Source: Pelodera strongyloides (taxonomy: Eukaryota > Nematoda > Chromadorea > Rhabditida > Rhabditidae). From it: a DNA stretch of 64,000 bases. Position 1 is the first letter of the stretch. Each line of letters begins with the position of its first letter. The DNA lies in contig JAANDG010000427.1 in the NCBI GenBank assembly GCA_036852015.1, positions 1-64,000 of the forward strand. The letters are read 5' to 3'. The notes under the pieces were generated by a model. The model did no database searches. It had not been told where the DNA came from and was given only the letters and a program-made list of their open reading frames with translations. Both the position numbers and the translations under genes were made by a program. Positions 55,992 through 64,000 of the stretch are shown here, piece after piece.

Positions 55992-58900
55992 TTAATATAA
56001 AATAAAACTAACCACTCGTAGTCCCCTTTCAATCGGGTGCATAATGTGGACACCGAATGGCTCGTATGTTTCTTCATTTTCTTCTTCGATGAAACGACCA
56101 ATCTGCAAAAGTAAACGAATTCCCTTATCCTTTCCTTATGTACTTCCCTTCCCTGCCAAGTGCCTATAACCTATAACCTAATGCCCCCGCGCTCTGTGGG
56201 TTCCTGGCTTTCTACTAATTTTGATGTTTCAAGAAGCCATAATAAATCATTGTTGAAGCGTTAAAACGTTTCACACCTCGGATAAAACGGATAAATCGAG
56301 GTTCTTGAAAAATAGTACTGGAAGTTGGAAGCCAACAAACTAAGTTTAAACTTGCGCAAGTTCAGGTTCAAGAATAGGTGAGTAGGAACTTATGTCTGAT
56401 ACGACACTGCAAAAGTCATCACAAAGACGACAAGCAAACAGTAGAAGAAATAAGGGAACAAAACCAAAACCAACCTCATCCAGCTTCTTATCGTACTGAG
56501 TTTTCGTGAACAAACGCGAAAGATAGCAGGTCAAGCAGCCGAACACCGTCTCCAGCACAGAATTAGCGCATACCTGAAAAACACAAACATATCTTAAAGC
56601 GAAATAACGGCCGTTTTTTGAAACGCATCGTGGACAACTGAAATCTTACGTATTTATGCTAAGTTGCTCGAATATTTATTCTAATTTATGTTCATTTGCA
56701 TAAGCTGCATAAGAATGCTGGTGTACTCGATGTGTTTCAAAAACTGGCCGGTATTTAGCTTTAAAGAGTCAGGCCCACCGATATAAACCTATATTTATTA
56801 CTTGTTCATAATTCATAAAAAGGGTATTTATTATAATATATACATACCAAATATTATTCAGTTTTACCATGGGGAAGTTTTTCCCGTGAGCTTTCCTTAC
56901 AGAAGGTACCGTAGACAGGCCTCGGGTAAAAGAAAATCAAAACATTTTTAAGGAAGTTAAACATTGCCATAGTACCGTAGTTGTTTGATTATATTAGTTT
57001 TTTTCCGCGCGGCGAAAGACGAGAGAGTGTGCTGCCTAAAGACACACCAGCCTAAGAAGACACATATGCACATGAGAGTGCAGACAACGAGGCAAGCGAA
57101 GACGAAAAAAAATGCATACACCTTTAAACAAAGATGAGACTACGGTCCCTTCCGTAAGGAAAGCTCACCGGAAAAACTTCCCCATGGTAAAGCTGAATAA
57201 TATTTAGTCTGTATATATTATAATAAAGACCCTTTTTATGAATTATGGACAAATAATAAATATAGGTTTATATCGGTGGGCCTGACCCTTTAAAGCGGTA
57301 GGTTTTTGAAACGGATTTTGGATAACTGCAGTCCCGCGTACCATACGCAAATGAGAATGTTTAGAATAAAAGCTCGTGTAGCATACATACATAGGAATTC
57401 TGTTAAGCGGTATAACAGCCAGTTTTTAGAAAGTGTGTGCATGTAGTGTATGCAAATCACTGCGCGATTTAAAATTATATTTATTTCAACATATGAGAAC
57501 GCAGTCGTTTGATCTACCGGCATTTATATCGCTTTATTTACAGCACGAACATCTAATGGTAAAATGTAAAGCAATACAAAACCGGTTTTTGGAATGTATA
57601 TGTGTGCAGAACACCGCTTTCCCTGTTTTATGCAGACGATAATAATTCTACTAAAAATCGCGATCTGCATACATTGCGTGGGAATAGATCTTAAAATACA
57701 TTTCAAAAAACGGTTGTTACACCGGTTTAACCTCGTGTTTCCTACGTTCCAACCCATTTTTTTTTCCAGAACGCCAGAACTTTGTAAATGAGAACTTTAA
57801 CATTCGAATAAACAATAAACATGAATATTATTAACCGAATCAAATCAAAAACTAACTTGTTCTGCCTCCTTGAATCGGGCGTTTATATGCGATATCGTTC
57901 GTTCCCAAACTTCTGGGCTTACCTGCAAGATAGAACAAATACTTCATTGTGACAGAACATGAAATAGCACCGTCGTACTATACTCATCCCCTAATAACAC
58001 AGACTGAAACATCAAGTTAAACGAGCTTATTCGGCAACACCCTATACCACTTCGCATATTTAGTCGCAAGTGCTTAAAGCGAAATACCGGAAGCTTTTGA
58101 AACGCATGGAGTACATCAGAATTCTTATGCAGCATATGCAAATGATGATAAATTAGAATATAAAATCGAGCTAAATTCGAGAAAATTAGCATAAATACGT
58201 AAGAATTCAGTTGTCCACGATTCGTTTCAAAAACCGACCGGTATTTCGCTTTAAGATCCCGAACAATAGAGAAGAATAAGAAAAAAAACTGTCTAAGAAG
58301 GCCGAAAAAATAAATATACAAATTAAATAAAAGAAAACCTTACCCGTGACCGCAAGGCATCTGGCATTTGGGTCTCAAATTGTACGCCCAATCCCTTGGA
58401 ATAATCTCGTTGCACAAAACAGGCGTCCCGCGTCGCCCCGTTCATTCTGCTAGACTAAAACAAACAATTTATACATAAACATATGAACGCCAAAGCGGTA
58501 TAATAGACGGTTTGTGAAACACTGCATTCCCAGTATGTAAATTGTGAGCTATTATGTGCGATTTTCTGATCAAGCCATTCTCATATAATACATGGAAATC
58601 CAGTTTAACGTTATTCTAGACTACATGAACGATGAACCTCACAACACAAGAATTCGGTGCCTACAAATGTTATAATGGAAAAATATGGGTGTCTACTGTA
58701 CATTCGTAAATGTCAGTGTTTGAAGCAGACAAATAATAGGAAGTAAAAACGTAAAATTGGAATGAAACATATACTTTACAAGTCATAAAACGATGAAACT
58801 ATCTTCTTCTCACAAACATAGAGCAAACGGTCAAATGAGGGGCGTGACCGAAAATTGACACAAGGTTCATGGACGCTCTACGTCAATAGTAACGCCGTGT

Positions 58901-59359
58901 ACAACCAGGGAATTGTTTGCATATATAATAGTTTTTTTATAATTCATAACCACAGACAGTAGCCCGTAATTTGTTCTTACAGTGACAAGGTAGTTACGCC
59001 TCTTCCCCACACATACAAATATTCATAGCTCATCGGACAATAAAACTATCCATGAATAAAGGATCACACTCTTGTAGTGTACAATATTTCTTATTATTAT
59101 AAAACTAAAAACTAATCACAAAGTAAATTACAGCTTACAACTAGAAATAGAAACCCAAGAAAACACCCAACTTACATATCCTGCAGAGTCTGGACTGTTC
59201 GGACTAGTTGCCGGCATAGCGTCTCTTCGAAAATTCAAAATAAACTAAAACAACATCTTATATTTCAGGTAACCCCCCTTCTAAGAATAATGTAACAATA
59301 CTACTGTACTGACAAGACTCACTTACAGTAAAAGAACGCAGCCAATCAGCATAAGACAT
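55992..59359 (-). CDS. GOLGA7: GOLGA7/Erf4 family palmoyltransferase (DHHC) accessory protein
   Basis: GOLGA7 (GCP16, yeast Erf4 type) partners a DHHC palmitoyltransferase at the Golgi that lipidates Ras and related proteins. Core exons, 5' to 3' on minus: 58344-58454, 57857-57922, 56475-56573, 55992-56102. They align along the whole family: FVQRDYSKGLGVQFET (family QRDYS...QF.T), EVWERTISHINARFKEAEQ, then LETVFGCLTCY with its paired cysteines, YDKKLDEIGRFIEEENE and HIMHPIERGLRV near the stop. Two upstream exons, 59327-59359 (opening MSYADWLRSFT) and 59176-59244, join in frame without a stop and give 162 residues. If they are not used, the ATG at 58445 gives 125 residues, closer to the usual ~137. 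The ATG at 59359 directly follows an acceptor (CTGTAG), fitting a trans-splice site. Introns carry three mobile elements. The first two exons are less certain than the rest. Confidence 0.87.
56594..56764. mobile_element. TTAA-flanked foldback MITE, copy 10, in GOLGA7 intron
   Basis: Left TTAAAGCGAAATAACGGCCG; right CTGGCCGGTATTTAGCTTTAA. Confidence 0.83.
56767..57287. mobile_element. 521-bp terminal-inverted-repeat element with 8-bp target duplication
   Basis: Ends GTCAGGCCCACCGATATAAA and TTTATATCGGTGGGCCTGAC are perfectly inverted. Longer arms continue through AATAAATA blocks and CCATGGGGAAG / CTTCCCCATGG. Flanked by CTTTAAAG on both sides (56759-56766 and 57288-57295), an 8-bp duplication as in hAT-type elements. 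The central part (57000-57130) is not inverted and has no transposase frame, so it is non-autonomous. It landed at the edge of MITE copy 10. Confidence 0.85.
58074..58254. mobile_element. TTAA-flanked foldback MITE, copy 11, in GOLGA7 intron
   Basis: Left TTAAAGCGAAATACCGGAAG; right CCGACCGGTATTTCGCTTTAA. Confidence 0.85.
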
Positions 59360-60265
59360 CTACAGTAAGACAAGCGAAACTTATACGGTATACTTCGACA
59401 GTTTTTTATACGCAATATGGTCGTGCCATACACCACCATTAAAAAAAAATTAAACAAAAAAAAATCCACATAAACGAAAATCACAAATACTAAAACAAAC
59501 GTCTCTGAACGTCACGGAACATTGCACAACTGTTTAAAATAAATTACTTTATTAAAAATTGATTCTTCAAAGTAATAAAAAAGTAAAACCCGCATAATAT
59601 GCAGTCGGAATAAATTAAAAACACACTATTCACAAAGATACTGATAAAGCAAACTTAACCTATCACCCACCAAGTAAACAACTTTAGGGAACACATAAAT
59701 AAATAAAAAGCGAATTAAATCAACACAACAGAAATTGAAATCACAAACAGCGGACTAATGCCTCAATGACTTAAAATATCACAGCATCTTAATAAAATCA
59801 TTTGCTAAAAAGATTGTACGTAATTGCTCACACAATCTAACATTCAATAAAGATTCAAATCTAACCATTTACCGCCAAATGTTTACAAAAGCTACAGTAA
59901 TAAGTAGTAACGCAAAGTATCATAATGGTCAACTATGTCAACCAAGGATCTTGTCAATATAGATAATGAATAATACAGAAACATAGCGTAAGTAACGTGG
60001 CTTCTCATAACTATATTTAGCCAATACCAGAGTTAACAAAAACTGGGCAGTAAAATCGTAAGTACCTAGCCACACAACCAGCAATACGGTAATAAGTAAT
60101 TTACATATGCATGAGTTATCAGTGTTTTTATCATAAATAATACCTCTCAATTCAGTGAACATGTCTTATTATTGAATATCAATCACCCTAAATTAACCCT
60201 AACCACCATCAAGTAAACAAAGTAATAAGTAAAAACTCAATGCGTAAAATTCCATATACAACTTC

Positions 60266-63200
60266 TCATGCACTTGCCGCGGCTTTACAATCCACGCACA
60301 CTCTTTCATGTTGATCTCCCGACGGATGAACACAACGGCGGCAGAAAATCTGAATGTATATCTGTTTTAGAATTATTATTCAATATTTATTGATTTCAAA
60401 TTGCAATAATACAACTTGTATGTATTTTATGTATTCAATTCCAATGAAAATAGCGATTGCGGTCCACACACCATGAATCTCATAGACGTAACAAAACATC
60501 TTACAACTATTAACCTAAGGGCGCGTTCGGGATTGATTTTCCGAAAGGAAACTCGGCCAAATCCTCGTTCGGGATGGATTTTTTGGAAACGTTCCAATGC
60601 TTGGAGAAAACCAAAAATACAGTATGAATTAGCATGGAAAATTTGAAAAATATGCGCGGGAAACGTTTTTCGCAAGCTAATTCATACTGTATTTTTGGTT
60701 TTCTCCAAGCATTGGAACGTTTCCAAAAAGTCCATCCCGAACGAGAATTTGGCCGAGTTTCCTTTCGGAAAATCAATCCCGAACGCGCCCTCAACGTTAT
60801 CACTGAAACATGGTGATAAAACGCGAACAATAAACACCAAAAAACACTACCAATTCACACATATGACAGCAAGACTTCCTTCTAAACTTCTAAATGTCTA
60901 ATATTCTAATCTTGTAATTGTTCATAAATCTCTCACATCTCAAATTGTAAAGCAAATAAAAGGAAACCAAAAAGCACCCTACCAATCCGCATCGATGACA
61001 ATGCGTCCTCCTATCTCCCCTGGTCGGAAATTCAAATCGACATCCCTTTGCCGCACACGATTCCGCTTCCCTGAGAGATTGCCATCGGATGGACAGATGA
61101 GGCGTCACATCCTCACAGTAGCCACTTTCTTCAATCATCGACACCGAAGTTCGAGACTGCTGCAAACAAAAATCACAATTCCTTACCTTACATACGCATG
61201 GTACCTGCATAGGTTAGGAACTATGTATGTATTTCTTATTCTCTATCGTAACAACTAAGGGGCAAGTGCCGGGATTGATTTTATTAGCTGCCTTACGATT
61301 CCGATGTTTTTTCTCCGCACACGCATCAAATCCGGGCGAAGCGTGTAGCTCCGTTAAGCGTAATACTTTACCGCCAAGAAAACCATAACACAAATCTCAG
61401 ACTCAGACTACATATACCCGATAATATCAATTCAGGCAAATGATATCTGACGAATATTAATCGAACGCCCATAATTGCCCAACCTGTTCCGCCAAACTTT
61501 CACTTCTCTCCATATCTCCACCATTGCTCGAACAGTGTCCGCTATCAGCCATCGTACTCAGCCCGAGGTGCTGCTTCAAATCGGCCAGCTTCTAAAGAAA
61601 ATAAGGTCTTAAGTTTTTACAAACCTTGTTAGACCAATTGATGCAATTAAGGGACTTGTTGCAGGTTGCACATCTTACAGAAACATGCCACAAAGGGGCA
61701 TTATGCTAGAACTGTGAGCCGTAGCAGCGAAATGTTTCACGTCGTTTTGACACACTTCACGCCATGTTAGTCTTTAGTAAATTGCGTTCACATTCCTCAA
61801 GGCACACGTTTTAACACTAAAAACCAAAACCAACCAATCTAAGCTGAGCCACATGTGCTTCTAGCACTCCAATATGTTCCATGCTAGTCATGGCCGTCTG
61901 GTAAATATCCTCCCTTGGTAGGACACCGCCATCAAATCGGTTGTACAAACCAGTCCACACGACAAACGAGTATGGTCGTATGTCAATATCCAACAAGGAA
62001 CCAAACGAAGTGGGCTGAAAGGAGGCCACGTCATACAAATATTAGTTGAGGATTGAAATACGTTGTGTCCTGTGCCCTCAATGAAATCTAAAGCCTACAA
62101 ACTACAAACGATGACGAATTAAGCTAAGAATGTAAAAGGCCCAAGACGTCTTCAAATGAAATAAATCTCCCACCTCATAAAACGGATTGATAAAGTCATC
62201 CTGTCTCGAGTCCAAGAAAGTCCACAGCGATTTGGTGCGTGTAGCCAGGTGTAAGCTCTACAAAACCAAGAATATACTTACCTTACCCCAATTTATCTTA
62301 ATCGCTCTCACTACATGACAAAAGCGTTACAAGTACAAGGTTACATTTTTGATACGCGTAACACATTTTATGTTATACCATAGACTACTAAATAATCACG
62401 ACACGTATATTGCTTACAATAATCATGACACGTATATTGCTATTATGTATGCACAATAAATGAACGGGACTGAAAATAACAGTTACAGTACTTTATCGTA
62501 GCGTAGTCCGCGGTCCACCTAACAGTTACAGTACTCTACCGTTACCGTAATATAGTCCACCTAACAGTTACAGTACTCTATCGCAGTATAGCCCACCTTA
62601 CCTTTCTATCACTATCACAATTTCCGAGGAACGTTCCATACTGACACGAGTAAACGTGCTCGTGAATCTCAACCAAATAGCGCTCGTTGAATTGGAATGC
62701 GCTGGGACGCATGCGCCACAACTGCCAGATACAATCGAGGAACTGTGAGAAGATTGGAGAAATCTGAAACACCAATCAATGTTGGTCGTACTAGAAGTCA
62801 CAACCCGAGTATTCCTATGTAACATAGTTACTGCTTTTAAATTTTCCAAAAACAAGATGTAGAATACATTTGCACATGCAGCACCTATTAGAAAGTTAGA
62901 AAGTGTGCATTGAGATTCAATATTTACATACATTAAAAAAAACTTCCTAAAAAAAAGGTAGAGCCGACCGACGCCGCTATATACGCCTTCACTATTTTAC
63001 TCCACAGTTCACAGGTAATGCTAACTTCATTCAACTGTACTTTTCATCTAGCGGTCTATTCCCCTAGTTTCATTTCCTACCGTATTCACCAACCTCTTTC
63101 GGTGCTTCTTCATTATTCGCTCCCACGTGGGCACATCGGTCATCAAACTTGTGCCCAAATGCCAGCCAATCCTTTTCAATGAGCACCTACAAATAACGAA

Positions 63201-63525
63201 AGTCCGAAGCGCACGTGAAGAATTATAAAAACAAAGGATACGACTAATACGAGAATCGACCCCAAACCACGTCAACATATGTATTTCATCACACCGAAAA
63301 CGACCTACCCATCCCTAAGAAAAGATTTTTTAATCGAATGCGAACGTTAGCTACAGTAATATGTAGAATGGATGTGAATAAAATTAAATATCAAGTTAGC
63401 AAAGGTCAAACACACCTGGAATCCATGAATTGTCCTATAGAACGGGTCCAACAATATCTCGGCGATGCTCACAGTTTGTGAGGTGCGATCCCAGCCATCA
63501 GAACAGTGGACAACACAGGAAACGC
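60266..63525 (-). CDS. mtm-3: Myotubularin-related phosphoinositide 3-phosphatase, MTMR3/MTMR4 type (C-terminal part, runs off right edge)
   Basis: Myotubularins remove the 3-phosphate from PI3P and PI(3,5)P2 on endosomes and autophagic membranes. Eight exons on minus, all in phase: 63416-63525, 63094-63186, 62602-62763, 62174-62257, 61835-62014, 61484-61591, 60983-61159, 60266-60349 (stop 60266-60268), about 331 residues. The first exon holds the complete active site [12 protein letters not shown] (C-x5-R), so the enzyme should be active. Then come the conserved [52 protein letters not shown] and TKSLWTFL. A short coiled-coil-like stretch (ahead of and including [12 protein letters not shown]) precedes a C-terminal FYVE-like finger with [13 protein letters not shown] and RVCVDC. 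That layout fits MTMR3/4 (worm mtm-3). The finger is odd: its first pair is C-x4-C instead of C-x2-C, and the loop before the last pair is short. The linker is much shorter than in human MTMR3. The GRAM/PH half and start lie beyond the window. Confidence 0.93.
60519..60790. mobile_element. 272-bp near-perfect palindrome in the last myotubularin intron
   Basis: Arms begin GGGCGCGTTCGGGATTGATT and are complementary for about 125 bases with few mismatches, around a short centre (ATTTGAAAAATATGCGCGG). No clear target duplication could be read at the ends. Non-coding MITE, oriented symmetrically. Confidence 0.9.
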
Positions 63526-64000
63526 CTAAACAAACATAACATTAGTTTATTCGTTAATTAGTTCGTAAGTTTATTACGAACATGTCGCGCAAAAGAAATG
63601 AAAACAAGAACAGAGAAAACACATAAACATCAAAGAGAAATCTGGTACGCTTAATATCTCCTACCATCTCTACGAAAAGATACATAAACAAAAACATCGG
63701 ATTCGAGTTCTATGCGACAAGTATTGTGTAATGGCGGTGTCAAAGTGTCAAGTGACAAACGCGTTTTCAAAGGGGCCCATTGTATGCTGTCAGACCAGCC
63801 TAACCTTTTTCAGATATCCTCCCGAGCTAACTAGTACAACAGAATCAAAAACAGCAGTCACACGATGATTCTGTTGCTAGATCATGGTGGAATTTGACAA
63901 AAGTTGGAAAAAAAAGGAGCAGCCTGTCTTAATCGAAGCCCTCACAAAGAGGTATTTGTAAAGTAGATTAATGGTCATGGTCATGGTCGAACCGTACTTT
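63526..64000. other. Intron of the myotubularin gene (partial)
   Basis: No further exon of the phosphatase domain could be read on the minus strand up to the window edge, so the exon before the active site must lie to the right. Confidence 0.6.

Noticed and set aside
59327..60266. Operon of the myotubularin and GOLGA7 genes
   Set aside because: Same strand, but the gap of about 0.9 kb is long for a typical nematode operon and no spliced-leader 2-type evidence can be read from DNA alone.

Overview
The window looks like nematode nuclear DNA. The best clue is an interstitial array of eight TTAGGC units (11544-11591), the nematode telomere repeat. Genes are split by introns of roughly 100 bp to 1.5 kb, acceptors usually end in TTTCAG or TTTTAG, and several start codons sit a few bases after an acceptor, as expected for spliced-leader trans-splicing. 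The sequence is AT-rich and full of microsatellites and short palindromic elements. I cannot name the species. Donors such as GTTGGT, GTTTGT and GTTAGT are common, unlike C. elegans.

Layout. 1-6507: a nearly complete Ty3/gypsy retrotransposon on the minus strand. Gag-protease is followed, through an apparent -1 frameshift heptamer, by RT-RNase H-integrase and a long C-terminal extension that runs off the left edge. Two small frameshifts break the integrase tail. 6508-15859: no cellular gene found; leader or LTR-like sequence, a long A/T fold-back, a GC-rich hairpin block, CT/GA microsatellites, the TTAGGC array and two TTAA-flanked foldback elements. 15860-17503 (+): five-exon secreted cysteine-rich protein, probably of the nematode hedgehog-related group, without a Hog domain. 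18569-23251 (-): choline/ethanolamine kinase, fourteen exons, with one in-frame stop and one frameshift in the catalytic half. 23252-44064: gene-poor, MITE-rich. 44065-53792 (+): seven-transmembrane receptor of nematode neuropeptide or chemoreceptor type. A non-LTR retrotransposon (50367-53595) lies at the boundary of its last intron and last exon and has duplicated the splice acceptor. 55992-59359 (-): GOLGA7/Erf4 homologue. 60266-63525 (-, continuing right): C-terminal half of an MTMR3/MTMR4-type myotubularin phosphatase with a divergent FYVE-like finger.

The cellular genes share a loose membrane-lipid theme: choline kinase makes phosphocholine, the myotubularin removes 3-phosphates from phosphoinositides, and GOLGA7 supports protein palmitoylation. 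They are not visibly one pathway or operon. GOLGA7 and the myotubularin are on the same strand about 0.9 kb apart, so co-transcription is possible but unproven.

The commonest repeat is a family of 150-190 bp palindromic elements with TTAA (or CTAA) at both ends and arms reading AGCGAAATACCGGCCGGT. I count thirteen copies, several inside introns. I did not find a wholly new multi-gene system. The strongest observations are the LINE that duplicated a splice acceptor, the disrupted choline kinase, the TTAA foldback family, the gag-pol slippery site and the short hedgehog-like gene.
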